NCBI GenBank assembly: GCA_934408725.1
Contig: CAKRVB010000021.1
Location: 1 to 49,042 of the forward strand
Length of the DNA stretch: 49,042 nt
Origin: an uncultured Marvinbryantia sp.
Lineage (GTDB): Bacteria; Bacillota; Clostridia; Lachnospirales; Lachnospiraceae
Reading direction: 5' to 3'
The notes under the pieces were generated by a model, which made no database searches, was not told the origin of the DNA, and saw nothing but the letters and a program-made list of their open reading frames with translations. This document shows, piece after piece, positions 33,204 to 41,777 of the stretch (position 1 is the stretch's first letter; the number at the start of each line of letters is the position of its first letter). The position numbers and the translations under genes are program-made.

Positions 33204-33544
33204 GTGTTATCTATGGTATGGGCGCGTGAAGCCAGAAATCCTTCCAGGTAGGCCCGGATCTGTGATTTCCCACTGGCATCCAGCTGGCGGTAAGCATGCA
33301 AAAGGGATTGCTCATCCTGAGAAAGATCACTTCTCTGAGCAGTAGGGTAGCGTTCTTCTGTCAGACCAAGAATATAATCAATACTGACCTGAAAGATTTC
33401 GCGGAGGCGGATCAGAGATTTGGTACTTGGATTATGTTTGCCATTTTCATAAGCACTGATCGTTTCCTGAGATACTTCCAGTAAAATACTCAAATAAGTC
33501 TGTGAAATATGCTTTTCTTTACGTAACGACTGGATGTTGTTCAC
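33200..33544 (-). CDS. XRE-family helix-turn-helix regulator
   Basis: This 114-residue repressor-like protein has an N-terminal helix-turn-helix (LRKEKHISQTYLSILLEVSQETISAYENGKHNP in family form: ISQTYLS, VSQETISAYENG) and a C-terminal helical segment SLLHAYRQLDASGKSQIRAYLEGFL, common in small XRE proteins. It is first in a two-regulator operon with a 4-bp overlap. Upstream lie AT-rich repeats of GGTATTAT type that may be its operators. Confidence 0.87.
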   Translation of the reverse strand: MNNIQSLRKEKHISQTYLSILLEVSQETISAYENGKHNPSTKSLIRLREIFQVSIDYILGLTEERYPTAQRSDLSQDEQSLLHAYRQLDASGKSQIRAYLEGFLASRAHTIDNT

Positions 33545-33545
33545 G

Positions 33546-33646
33546 ATAATACCTTTCCTTTACAATATGATATTATGATCATACAGGTAAAAATGGTATT
33601 TTATAGAATGCTAGACTGTTATTATTACCAGAATAAATGGTATTAT
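33546..33646. promoter_or_regulatory. GGTATTAT repeats upstream of the XRE pair
   Basis: ATAATACC at 33546-33553 is the inverted copy of GGTATTAT at 33639-33646; GGTATTTT at 33595-33602 and TTATTACC near 33622-33629 are related. Such spaced dyads upstream of an XRE gene suggest autoregulation. Confidence 0.4.
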
Positions 33647-33671
33647 GCGTGAAAGCCAACGAAAAAAGAAG

Positions 33672-35321
33672 TTACTCACCGATATATTCGGTAATAACCG
33701 TTGTCAGTGCCGGCAATATCTGTTGTTTCCGGGAAAGCAGATTTTCCTGGAAGGCGTGTTCTGTGCCTTCTGGATTTGGAAAGGCTTCTGCCGCCCATGG
33801 CGCACGGCTGCCACCGGCATATATGACAGAACCGTTTTCCAGAATGCTGGTAAAAACCAGTACAGCCAGGTCAATACGTTTTTTCTGAGCAAAGCGATCT
33901 AATGCAGCGGTGATCTCGCGTGCATCAATTCTGGTGTCAGTAGCGGATGGCACAATAACCTGTGAAATAGACAGTTTGCAGGAATGGATATCATAGACCT
34001 TCAGATCCTGATTGATCATATCCGAGTAGCTGATATTTTCCTGGTTGGAAGTAATACTGAACATTTCTTCGGCAAAAGTATCGATATCCAGGTCAGCAAT
34101 GGCTGCCAGAATATTAGCAGTGGAGATATCCTTTTCTGTTGTAGTAGGTGAATGAAAGTCCATGGTATCAGACAAAACCGCACCCAGAAGAAGCCCGGCC
34201 AGGTTCATTGGAATCGGGATCTGATTCTCACGGAAGATCGTAGCGACAATGGTGGCGGTAGATCCAACAATCTCGTTACGAAAAGCTACTGGCTGTGTAG
34301 TGGAAAAATCATTAATTCGGTGATGGTCAATGACTTCCAGGACTTCTGCTTTTTCAATGGCATTTACGGACTGGGAAAATTCATTGTGATCCACCAGGAT
34401 CAGCTTGCGTTTTGGAGCGTCCATGATATGATATCTGGCCACATAGCCTACCAGCTGTTCATTCTGATCCACGACAGGATAAGCCCGGTAACGGTTACGC
34501 AGCATCTTTACACCAACGTCTTCTGCAAGTTCATTCGTATGAAAAGAAATTGGGTTACGCTTCATGATCCGTTCCACTGACGGTGCAAAATAAAGATAAC
34601 GGGAAGTATTCATGGTGCCATGCCCGGAAAGGATGATCGGGCAGTGATGAAGCTTTGCCTCTTCAATCACAGCCTCTTCAACAGTGTCAGCCCAGACGAT
34701 GATCAGCATACCGGCACCCAGCTGAATACACTTTTTCTGAGCCATGGTATCTGCTCCTACGATTACAATTCGTTTTTCCACTTCATAGTGATCCAGACGT
34801 TCCGCTCTGGTCATGGCAATTACGCTCACTTTTCCATTGATGACTGCCTGGGCATCATCATAAAGGATGGTTCCATTGATGGTTTTCCGAATATTTTCTG
34901 AAGAAGTATGAGCCAGAATATCAATGGATCTGGCTGTATCATCCAGTCCGACTACAGAGATATCTGATTTTGTTACCATACCAAGAAGATGGTTCTGTTT
35001 GTCCACCACGCCACAGTAGGCCCGATTCGTCTTCTGCATAATCTGCAGAGTGTCGTAGATAGTAGTTTCCGGTGTGATAGAAACCGGAGAATCCATATCG
35101 ATTTCGGAAAGTTTCATCCGTGCATCCTGCAGAAGCTGAGGAGCCTGAAAACCAAAACGATCCAAAAGGTAACTGGTTTCTGCATTCAGAGAGCCCAGCC
35201 GGCAGGGAATCGTTGGAATTCCCATGGATTTTTTAAAAAATGCATAGGCGATGGAAGCAGCAATAGAATCCGTATCCGGATGGCGATGTCCGGTAATATA
35301 TACAGGGCTTTTCTTTTTCAT
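33672..35321 (-). CDS. ppaC: CBS-domain manganese-dependent inorganic pyrophosphatase (family II)
   Basis: This 549-residue enzyme hydrolyses pyrophosphate. It is a DHH-superfamily protein with an insert: the N-terminal GHRHPDTDSIAASIAYAFF metal site, then CBS domain 1 (residues ~75-130), a DRTGG domain, CBS domain 2 (LRNRYRAYPVVDQNEQLVGYV), and then the rest of the DHH catalytic domain (VIDHHRINDF, GSTATIVATIF, LLLGAVLSDTMDFHSPT) and DHHA2 (GGSRAPWAAEAFPNPEG at the end). CBS insertion makes such enzymes subject to adenine-nucleotide control. Clostridial members are this long. RBS AAAGGACTG lies before the ATG on -. It is monocistronic. Confidence 0.94.
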   Translation of the reverse strand: MKKKSPVYITGHRHPDTDSIAASIAYAFFKKSMGIPTIPCRLGSLNAETSYLLDRFGFQAPQLLQDARMKLSEIDMDSPVSITPETTIYDTLQIMQKTNRAYCGVVDKQNHLLGMVTKSDISVVGLDDTARSIDILAHTSSENIRKTINGTILYDDAQAVINGKVSVIAMTRAERLDHYEVEKRIVIVGADTMAQKKCIQLGAGMLIIVWADTVEEAVIEEAKLHHCPIILSGHGTMNTSRYLYFAPSVERIMKRNPISFHTNELAEDVGVKMLRNRYRAYPVVDQNEQLVGYVARYHIMDAPKRKLILVDHNEFSQSVNAIEKAEVLEVIDHHRINDFSTTQPVAFRNEIVGSTATIVATIFRENQIPIPMNLAGLLLGAVLSDTMDFHSPTTTEKDISTANILAAIADLDIDTFAEEMFSITSNQENISYSDMINQDLKVYDIHSCKLSISQVIVPSATDTRIDAREITAALDRFAQKKRIDLAVLVFTSILENGSVIYAGGSRAPWAAEAFPNPEGTEHAFQENLLSRKQQILPALTTVITEYIGE

Positions 35322-35448
35322 AATTAGCAGTCCTTTCTGAATAATTGTAAGAAAAGCATATCGTTAGAGGACAGGAAAGTCAAGCTTGCAACATAGGTTT
35401 GTTCATGCTAATATTTTAATATTAAAAAAGCGGTAAAGAGGATTTTGA

Positions 35449-36171
35449 ATGAGTACAATAATAATCTGTGATGATGTAGAAATGGAACGTCAGATGCTGC
35501 ATGAATTATTGCTGCTGTACTTTGAAGAAACAAAGGATGAGGTTACCATTTTAGAATATGAGTCAGGAGAATCATTGATTGCAGATGTAGAAGAAGGCTA
35601 TTTGGATGCAGATCTGCTGTTCCTGGATATTTATATGAAGAAAATGAACGGCATGGAAGTAGCCAGAAGGCTTCGGAAAAGCAATCATAACGGTCCGATT
35701 GTATTTTTGACAGCATCACCGGATTTTGCCATTGAGAGCTATGAGGTACAGGCGTCTGGCTATATTTTGAAACCATTTGATGTAGAAAAGATCAAAGAAT
35801 TGACCGGCAGATTACTGAAGCGGGAACAGAGACGGCGTGTGGAGATAAAAAGCAGGCGACAGTATCGTTATCCCTATACAGATGAGATTATTTATGCAGA
35901 AAGCGAAGGACATCTGGTACGCACACATTTGCTGGATGGCAGCGAAATCATTGCACAGGAAAAGCTGGGAGATCTGGAAAACAGGATCAGTGAGCGGCGG
36001 TTCTTGCGCTGTCATCAAAGCTATCTGGTTAATATGGATTATATCAGTGATGCGGAGGAGGGATTTGTCCTAAAGGATGGAACCGATATTCCGATTCGGG
36101 TCAGAGGAAGAAAAGAGATCCTGGAAAGTTACCACAAGTATTTCACGGGTCAGCAGAAAATAAACGAATAA
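35449..36171 (+). CDS. LytTR-family response regulator without an adjacent kinase
   Basis: This 240-residue regulator has a receiver (ICDDVEMERQM, phosphoacceptor Asp60 in DLLFLDIYMKKMNGMEVA, Lys in GYILKPFDVEK) and a LytTR DNA-binding domain (IIYAESEGHLVRTHLLDG, FLRCHQSYLVNMDYI). It looks like an AgrA/LytR-type regulator. No histidine kinase, agrD-like peptide or agrB gene lies nearby, so its sensor is elsewhere. A shared terminator separates it from metY. Confidence 0.9.
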   Translation: MSTIIICDDVEMERQMLHELLLLYFEETKDEVTILEYESGESLIADVEEGYLDADLLFLDIYMKKMNGMEVARRLRKSNHNGPIVFLTASPDFAIESYEVQASGYILKPFDVEKIKELTGRLLKREQRRRVEIKSRRQYRYPYTDEIIYAESEGHLVRTHLLDGSEIIAQEKLGDLENRISERRFLRCHQSYLVNMDYISDAEEGFVLKDGTDIPIRVRGRKEILESYHKYFTGQQKINE

Positions 36172-36174
36172 AAA

Positions 36175-36216
36175 GTCCCGGAAAGTGTCCGATGTTCAGA
36201 TACTTTCCGGGATTTT
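36175..36216. terminator. bidirectional intrinsic terminator
   Basis: TCCCGGAAAGT (36176-36186) pairs with ACTTTCCGGGA (36202-36212), flanked by an A-run and a T-run. Confidence 0.9.
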
Positions 36217-36232
36217 ATGTGTCCTGAAAAAA

Positions 36233-37519
36233 CTATTTGATAGCATCCAGGGCATTAGAGATATCTGCAATCAAGTCCTCTTTATCTTCCAGACCCAGGC
36301 TGATACGGATCAGTTCTGCCGGTACACCAGCTTCGATGAGCTGTTCGTCTGTCATCTGGCGATGGGTAGAAGTAGCAGGATTCAGACAACAGGTGCGGGC
36401 ATCAGCAACATGAGTTTCGATAGCGCCAAGTCTTAAGTTCTGCATAAAGACAGAAGCAGCTTCCCGTCCGCCTTTGAGACCAAAGGAGACGACTCCACAG
36501 CCGCCATTTGGCAGATATTTCTGAGCACGTTCATAATATTTGCTGGATGGAAGTCCAGGATAATTCACATATGCAACCTTTGGATGGGATTCCAGAAATT
36601 CAGCAACAGCCTGTCCATTTTCCACATGCTTTGGCATCCGCACATGCAGTGATTCCAGACCAAGGTTCAGAATAAACGCATTCTGAGGAGACTGTATGCA
36701 GCCCAGGTCACGCATCAGCTGAGAGGTACATTTGGTAATGAAAGCGCCTTCTTTTCCGAATTTTTCAGCGTAAGTGACACCGTGATAGCTTTCATCTGGG
36801 GTACAAAGTCCCGGATATTTATCTGCATGAGCCATCCAGTTAAAACGGCCGCTGTCCACGATGGCGCCGCCTATAGCAGCTCCATGGCCATCCATATATT
36901 TGGTAGTAGAATGGGTGACAATATCTGCACCCCATTCAAACGGACGACAGTTCACCGGAGTTGGGAAGGTATTATCCACAATCAGAGGAACACCGTGTGC
37001 ATGAGCGACCTTTGCAAACAGCTCGATATCCAGAACCGTCAGCGCCGGATTGGCAATGGTCTCTCCAAACATCAGCTTCGTATTCGGCTGGAATGCAGCA
37101 TTCAGCTCTTCTTCTGTGGCATCTGGAGAAACAAAAGTGGCGGAGATCCCCATTTTCTTCATGGTGACAGCTATCAGGTTAAAGGTGCCTCCGTAGATAG
37201 AAGAGGAAGCTACGATGTGATCGCCACATTCACAGATGTTAAACAGCGCAAAAAAGTTGGCCGCCTGACCGGAAGAAGTCAGCATGGCAGCAGTGCCACC
37301 CTCCATGGCAGCAATCTTGGCTGCTACAAAATCATTGGTTGGATTCTGCAGTCTGGAATAGAAATATCCGGATGCTTCCAGATCGAAAAGCTTTCCCATG
37401 TCCTCACTGGTACTGTATTTAAAAGTAGTGGATTGAACAATCGGAATCTGTCTTGGTTCCCCATTTCCCGGAGTATAGCCGGCCTGCACACATTTTGTCC
37501 CCATTTTATAATCTTCCAT
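36233..37519 (-). CDS. metY: O-acetylhomoserine sulfhydrylase (aminocarboxypropyltransferase)
   Basis: This PLP enzyme makes homocysteine from O-acetylhomoserine and sulfide. The 428-residue length and motifs fit MetY: VQAGYTPGNGEPRQIPIVQST, SSGQAANFFALFNICECGDHIV, the PLP Lys in THSTTKYMDGHG, and HPKVAYVNYPGL. The start is ATG 37519 after AAGGAGAAT on -. I looked for an S-box or T-box leader upstream and found none. Confidence 0.94.
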   Translation of the reverse strand: MEDYKMGTKCVQAGYTPGNGEPRQIPIVQSTTFKYSTSEDMGKLFDLEASGYFYSRLQNPTNDFVAAKIAAMEGGTAAMLTSSGQAANFFALFNICECGDHIVASSSIYGGTFNLIAVTMKKMGISATFVSPDATEEELNAAFQPNTKLMFGETIANPALTVLDIELFAKVAHAHGVPLIVDNTFPTPVNCRPFEWGADIVTHSTTKYMDGHGAAIGGAIVDSGRFNWMAHADKYPGLCTPDESYHGVTYAEKFGKEGAFITKCTSQLMRDLGCIQSPQNAFILNLGLESLHVRMPKHVENGQAVAEFLESHPKVAYVNYPGLPSSKYYERAQKYLPNGGCGVVSFGLKGGREAASVFMQNLRLGAIETHVADARTCCLNPATSTHRQMTDEQLIEAGVPAELIRISLGLEDKEDLIADISNALDAIK

Positions 37520-37677
37520 AATATTCTCCTTAAATCATATTAATTTTATAGTAATAGTAGAGATATCGTAGCATTTTATCATGAAATTTTCAAGATAAGC
37601 GGGATGTCTTCCTGAAGATATCAAAGACTAACTATTCTGACAATTCGAAAGAAAATAAAAAAAGATCAGAAATATAG

Positions 37678-37706
37678 TTGACAAATAAAAAGTATTATGA
37701 TATTAT
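37678..37706 (+). promoter_or_regulatory. consensus promoter of a gene-free transcript
   Basis: TTGACA at 37678-37683 and TATTAT at 37701-37706 with exactly 17 bp between. Transcription would start near 37713. Confidence 0.75.
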
Positions 37707-37712
37707 CTAACT

Positions 37713-38016
37713 ATCAAAAGAAAAGACAAATAAAACAAATCAAAAGAAAGAGGTACAGTCCAATGAAGTAAGAATCTTTCGCCAATGAGAATCCCGAAAG
37801 GATAACAAAAAATCTGAAGGAAGATGATACCGATGAAAGGCAGAGATCCATAACGAATGGACAAAGAAGCAAAATTCTAAGACAGGAGGTATAGTCCAAA
37901 AGGAACATAAGGTACCAAATTCGCAGACAATGAAAGTTGAAGGTGTAGACAATGAAATTACAGGAAATTCATTAAGAGCCCGGTCGAGAGAAAAAAGAAT
38001 CGATCGGGCTCCTTTT
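37713..38016 (+). ncRNA. candidate small RNA of ~300 nt
   Basis: The stretch lies between a consensus promoter and a strong terminator and has no ORF longer than 32 codons. A short motif recurs: GAGGTACAGTCCAATGAAG near 37750, GAGGTATAGTCCAAAAGG near 37886 and a looser AAGGTGTAGACAATGAAA near 37940. The first is followed by ATGAAGTAA, a two-codon minigene, and ATGAAAGGCAGAG starts a six-codon one. It does not match tmRNA, RNase P, 6S or SRP RNA as far as I can tell. It may be a regulatory RNA or a transcript carrying tiny ORFs. Confidence 0.45.
37976..38016 (+). terminator. intrinsic terminator of the candidate small RNA
   Basis: GAGCCCGGTCGA (37976-37987) pairs with TCGATCGGGCTC (38000-38011) with one wobble, followed by CTTTTGTGT. 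Confidence 0.85.
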
Positions 38017-38121
38017 GTGTCTGAATAAAAACAGGTTTTGCAGGTTGGATTAGTGTATACTATAGTAAAAATGATCACCGGACAGGCGTGTAACAGATCT
38101 GCCGGTCAGAAAGGATAAACA

Positions 38122-38685
38122 ATGGATGCAAGAACTTTGATTGATACACTGGCAGTGGCCGGCAGACTGAAGGATACGACAAGGCATTGCTACACACCTG
38201 GTGGAAGACATGAAAGCGTAGCAGAACATTCATGGAGAATTACATTGATGGCTTATTGGATCAGTGACGAATTTCCGGAGGCTAATCTGGAAAAACTTTT
38301 GAAGATGTGTCTGATTCATGATCTGGGTGAAGCTTTTACCGGAGATATTCCAAGTTTTGAAAAGACAGAGGCTAATGAAGAACAAGAAGCAGAGCTGTTA
38401 TTTAACTGGACGAAGTCACTTCCAGAATCGTTTGCCACAGAGATGATGGGGCTTTATAGAGAAATGGAAGAACGTGCGACACTGGAAGCACGGATCTATA
38501 AGGCATTGGATAATATGGAGGCTCTGATCTCTCATAATGAGTCCGATATTCAGACCTGGCTTCCACTGGAATATGATCTGCAGATGACCTATGGAAATGA
38601 TAAAGTGGCGTTTTCCAAATATCTGACAGAATTGCGGGATATGGTAAGGGAAGATAGCAGGGAAAAAATTGCCAGAGAGGCATAA
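38122..38685 (+). CDS. HD-domain phosphohydrolase, 5'-deoxynucleotidase-like
   Basis: This 187-residue enzyme is an HD-superfamily metal hydrolase similar to YfbR/HDDC2, which dephosphorylate deoxynucleoside monophosphates. The metal-binding residues lie in ESVAEHSWRIT, CLIHDLGEAFTGDIP and a later Asp in ALDNMEALISHNESD. RBS AAAGGATAAAC precedes the ATG, with a TATACT -10 near 38057. It stands alone. The substrate is family-level inference. Confidence 0.88.
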   Translation: MDARTLIDTLAVAGRLKDTTRHCYTPGGRHESVAEHSWRITLMAYWISDEFPEANLEKLLKMCLIHDLGEAFTGDIPSFEKTEANEEQEAELLFNWTKSLPESFATEMMGLYREMEERATLEARIYKALDNMEALISHNESDIQTWLPLEYDLQMTYGNDKVAFSKYLTELRDMVREDSREKIAREA

Positions 38686-38829
38686 GAGGCAATAAGCGAA
38701 GATCTGGCATTTGAAAAAATATAAAAACTGGTTCTTTCAAAAAATGACTTTTTCTTCTATTATGCATAAGACAATGCAGAAAAGAAGTCTGCAAAAGTGC
38801 CGGTAAACCCGGTCGGAAGGAGAACCATT

Positions 38830-39354
38830 ATGAAAGAAAACACAGCAAAGTATGTAACTGTTAATGCCCTCTCAATTGCATTAGTCTGTATTGCAACTAT
38901 GGCAATTCAGATTCCGATTCCTCTGGGATATATGCACCTTGGCAATACCTGTATTTTACTGGTGGCAGTTTTATTCGGACAGACCACAGGACTGCTGGCA
39001 GGTGGTATAGGTTCCGCACTGGCTGATCTGCTGACCGGGTATACACAGTGGGTGATTCCGACCCTGATCATTAAAAGTATCATGGGATTTGCCATTGGTG
39101 CCATTGCACATAAAAAGGGAGCAGGATTTCATATGGTGAGCGTACGTACATTCCTTGGATCTGTTGCAGGAATTGTGATTATGATTTTCGGATACTTTGC
39201 AGCAGGTGCCATTATGAATGGCAGCATTTATACCGGATGGACACAGGTACCTGGCCTGACACTGGAAGGTATCATTGGTATGGTAGTTTTTTATGCGATT
39301 GGACTGGTACTGGAAAAAGCTCACGTAGTAAAAGTTCTTAATCTGGAAAGTTAA
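38830..39354 (+). CDS. ECF transporter S component
   Basis: Substrate-binding membrane subunit of an energy-coupling-factor vitamin transporter, 174 residues with about five helices. Landmarks are GYMHLGNTCILLVAVLFGQTTG, GGIGSALADLLTGYTQWVIPTLIIKSIMGF and the C-terminal VLEKAHVV. The family (ECF_trnsprt) includes transporters for pyrimidine precursors of thiamine and other vitamins; the ligand here is not known. The start is ATG 38830 after GGAAGGAGAACC. The ATPase and T units must be elsewhere. Upstream, TGCAGA/TCTGCA and CCGG/CCGG hairpins sit in the leader, but I could not assign a riboswitch class. Confidence 0.85.
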   Translation: MKENTAKYVTVNALSIALVCIATMAIQIPIPLGYMHLGNTCILLVAVLFGQTTGLLAGGIGSALADLLTGYTQWVIPTLIIKSIMGFAIGAIAHKKGAGFHMVSVRTFLGSVAGIVIMIFGYFAAGAIMNGSIYTGWTQVPGLTLEGIIGMVVFYAIGLVLEKAHVVKVLNLES

Positions 39355-39519
39355 AATTTATAATTTTTGGAGATGTATGTCTGTTCACGGTGGGAAGCGA
39401 AAACAGGTAAACGGTGATTTTTCTGTGAAATCTTTCCGAAGTTCCACATTTCTTTTCAAAGACATGTTATAATACACCAAGATTATACAGGTTACATACC
39501 GAGAGGAGAATGAACAAAG

Positions 39520-40674
39520 ATGAAGAAAAAGAAGATCGCAATTTTGCTGGCAGCAGGTGCCATGACACTGAATACAACCAATGCGACTATGGTATTGGCA
39601 GCAGAAAGTACGACAGAGCAGAGTGTATCAGAAACAGACGGAGATTCTGAGGTGGCAGTATTTGCAGAAGATGGTACGCCGGTGACCAAGACGGTAAAGG
39701 CATACGAAATCAGTTTTCCGGTACAGGATTCCTATGAATTCCCATATATGGGGGTAAAGTTTTCCCTTCCGGATGCACTGAAGAAACAGATGGAGAATTC
39801 GGATGTTATTATGACATCAGCAGAAGAATGGACGGAGGATATGACTGGGATTAAGTATGCTTTTATACACTGGAACAAGCTTACAGAAGACCAGAAAAAG
39901 GAAGATGTAAATATGCTGGGCACCGGATATGAGGACTGGCTGGCCAGTATCGAGAGAATTGGCACTCTTGGCGTATATAATACGGATGTAGTAGATGATC
40001 TGGATCAGATCACTGGATGTGATGAACACAGAGAGCTGGGCACCAGTGCAGATGGCAAATTCAAATATTACCTCAGTATCAATAAAGAGGCAGAATCAGA
40101 GCTGACAGATGAGCTGGAACAGATTGAGACGACTCTTACTGATATGACAGAATTTAACAGCAGCCAGTCTGTATTTGATCAGCCTTCCGCAGGTGCGAAT
40201 ATGGACGCTGAAAATGTAGGTACCTTTGAGACAACAGATATTGATGGCAATAGTTACACAGAATCAGTATTCGGTGACTATGACCTGACTCTGGTGAATG
40301 CATTTACCACCTGGTGTTCTCCATGTGTTAACGAAATGCCGGAACTGGAACAGTTGTATCAGGAACTGAAAGAGCAGGGTGTTGGCGTAGTCGGAATGGT
40401 AATGGATACGGTTGGAGATGACGGAAAAACAGACGAAGAAGTAGTGAAAAAAGCACAGGCACTGAAAGAAAAGACAGGTGTGACTTATCCGCTGCTGATT
40501 CCAGATGCAGGTATGCTGAATGGTCGTATTCAGGGACTGCAGTCTTTCCCGGAATCTTTCTTTGTAGATAAGAATGGTAATATTGTAAGTGATGCAATTA
40601 TGGGAAGCAATACGCTGCAGGGATGGGAAGATGCAGTAGTACAGAAAATGGAAGAACTGAAGGCAAACCAGTGA
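39520..40674 (+). CDS. exported TlpA/ResA-type thioredoxin-like protein
   Basis: This 384-residue protein has an N-terminal signal peptide (KKIAILLAAGAMTLNTTNATMVLAA, cleavage near VLAAES) without a lipobox, then a ~200-residue region with no clear family (YEFPYMGVKFSLPDAL), and a thioredoxin domain from ~230. The redox motif is WCSPC with Cys266 and Cys269, in FTTWCSPCVNEMPELEQLYQEL, and the cis-Pro lies in QSFPESFFVDKNG. It should act outside the membrane on disulfides. The next two genes encode a CXXC membrane peptide and an Fe-S membrane protein, so all three probably form a redox relay. RBS GAGAGGAGAATG before the ATG. Confidence 0.88.
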   Translation: MKKKKIAILLAAGAMTLNTTNATMVLAAESTTEQSVSETDGDSEVAVFAEDGTPVTKTVKAYEISFPVQDSYEFPYMGVKFSLPDALKKQMENSDVIMTSAEEWTEDMTGIKYAFIHWNKLTEDQKKEDVNMLGTGYEDWLASIERIGTLGVYNTDVVDDLDQITGCDEHRELGTSADGKFKYYLSINKEAESELTDELEQIETTLTDMTEFNSSQSVFDQPSAGANMDAENVGTFETTDIDGNSYTESVFGDYDLTLVNAFTTWCSPCVNEMPELEQLYQELKEQGVGVVGMVMDTVGDDGKTDEEVVKKAQALKEKTGVTYPLLIPDAGMLNGRIQGLQSFPESFFVDKNGNIVSDAIMGSNTLQGWEDAVVQKMEELKANQ

Positions 40675-40691
40675 GTGGATTGGAGTATTAG

Positions 40692-40841
40692 ATGAAGAAG
40701 CTGATAACATCAAGGACAAGCGGATTTACACTGGCAGCGGTGGGAGTACTGATGATGGTATTTGGAATCTATCGAGGAGAAATGACGGTGGTTCTGACAA
40801 AGGCTGTAAATATCTGCATGGAGTGTATTGGAATTGGATAA
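40692..40841 (+). CDS. CXXC-motif membrane peptide (CD1871A-like)
   Basis: A 49-residue peptide with one hydrophobic helix (GFTLAAVGVLMMVFGIYRG) followed by GEMTVVLTKAVNICMECIGIG. The CMEC motif near the C-terminus and the GIYRGE turn match the CD1871A family of CXXC proteins in Clostridia, as I recall it. It begins 15 bp after the thioredoxin-like stop and overlaps the next gene by ~14 bp. It is probably a component of the redox relay. Confidence 0.8.
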   Translation: MKKLITSRTSGFTLAAVGVLMMVFGIYRGEMTVVLTKAVNICMECIGIG

Positions 40842-41691
40842 GAACACAAAGATAAAGGATTGGCCGCGCCATACGGCACAGGCGGTATGGGCGGCACTTA
40901 CGAACTCACATGTGTCCGGCTTTGTAACCGGAAAAATCTATACGGGGAAACTGAAAAATGTATGTGTACCGGGGCTGAACTGTTATTCCTGTCCCGGTGC
41001 GACAGGAGCCTGTCCGATCGGTTCGCTGCAGGCGGTCATTGGAAGCTGGAACTTTAAATTTGCTTATTATGTAGTGGGATTCCTGATTTTCGTAGGAGCA
41101 CTGCTTGGAAGACTGGTGTGTGGTTTCCTGTGCCCATTTGGACTGATTCAGGATTTGCTGAATAAGATCCCATTTCCGAAGAAGATTCGGACATTTCGTG
41201 GAGATAAATTACTGAGAAAGCTGAAATATGTCATCTTTCTGGTATTTGTTATCCTTCTGCCACTGTTTGTGACCGATATTATGGGGCAGGGGGCGCCATA
41301 TTTCTGCAAGCTGATCTGTCCGGCCGGCACACTGGAAGGCGGACTCCCACTTGTACTGTTGAATAAGGCCATGCGTGGCGCGATCGGATGGCTGTATCTG
41401 TGGAAAAATACAATTCTGATCGTGACGATTGTGTTGGCGATCATGATATATCGACCATTTTGCAGATATATCTGCCCGCTGGGAGCATTTTACTCTGTCT
41501 TCAATAAGGTATCGGTGTATCGTTACCACGTAGATATGGAAAAATGTGTTCATTGTGGAAAATGTGCAAAGGCCTGTCAGATGGAAGTAAACCCGGTGGA
41601 GAATCCGAACAGCTGCGAGTGCATCCGCTGTGGACGATGCAGACAAGTCTGTCCGGTACAGGCGATTACCCGTGGAAAAAATAAAAAATGA
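40828..41691 (+). CDS. NapH-like 4Fe-4S membrane protein
   Basis: This 287-residue integral membrane protein has about four helices and resembles NapH/MauN/RdxA-type quinol-linked electron-transfer proteins. Cysteine motifs are CPGATGACPIGSLQ, CGFLCPFGLIQ, CRYICPLGAFY and two ferredoxin clusters, CVHCGKCAKAC and CIRCGRCRQVCPVQ, near the end. The start is TTG 40828 or TTG 40834 (GGAG spacing favours 40834), overlapping the CXXC peptide gene. It would pass electrons across the membrane to the exported thioredoxin-like protein, which is inference from the gene order. Confidence 0.88.
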   Translation: MELDKNTKIKDWPRHTAQAVWAALTNSHVSGFVTGKIYTGKLKNVCVPGLNCYSCPGATGACPIGSLQAVIGSWNFKFAYYVVGFLIFVGALLGRLVCGFLCPFGLIQDLLNKIPFPKKIRTFRGDKLLRKLKYVIFLVFVILLPLFVTDIMGQGAPYFCKLICPAGTLEGGLPLVLLNKAMRGAIGWLYLWKNTILIVTIVLAIMIYRPFCRYICPLGAFYSVFNKVSVYRYHVDMEKCVHCGKCAKACQMEVNPVENPNSCECIRCGRCRQVCPVQAITRGKNKK

Positions 41692-41777
41692 TATATGAAA
41701 AAGTCTGCTGTAGTGCATACCATGAACTGCAGCAGACTTTTTATGTTAGGAAGATCAGAAGACACTTGAGGCAGGTA

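Noticed and set aside
37520..37677. S-box or T-box leader upstream of metY
   Set aside because: None of the conserved blocks (such as the S-box GAGGGA core or T-box TGGTACCGCG) is present.
37714..37908. 64-codon minus-strand hydrophobic frame in the gap before the HD gene
   Set aside because: No RBS or promoter on that strand; the strong promoter and terminator read the other way.
38690..38829. vitamin riboswitch upstream of the ECF S component
   Set aside because: Small hairpins are present, but no TPP, folate, preQ1 or cobalamin core could be recognised.
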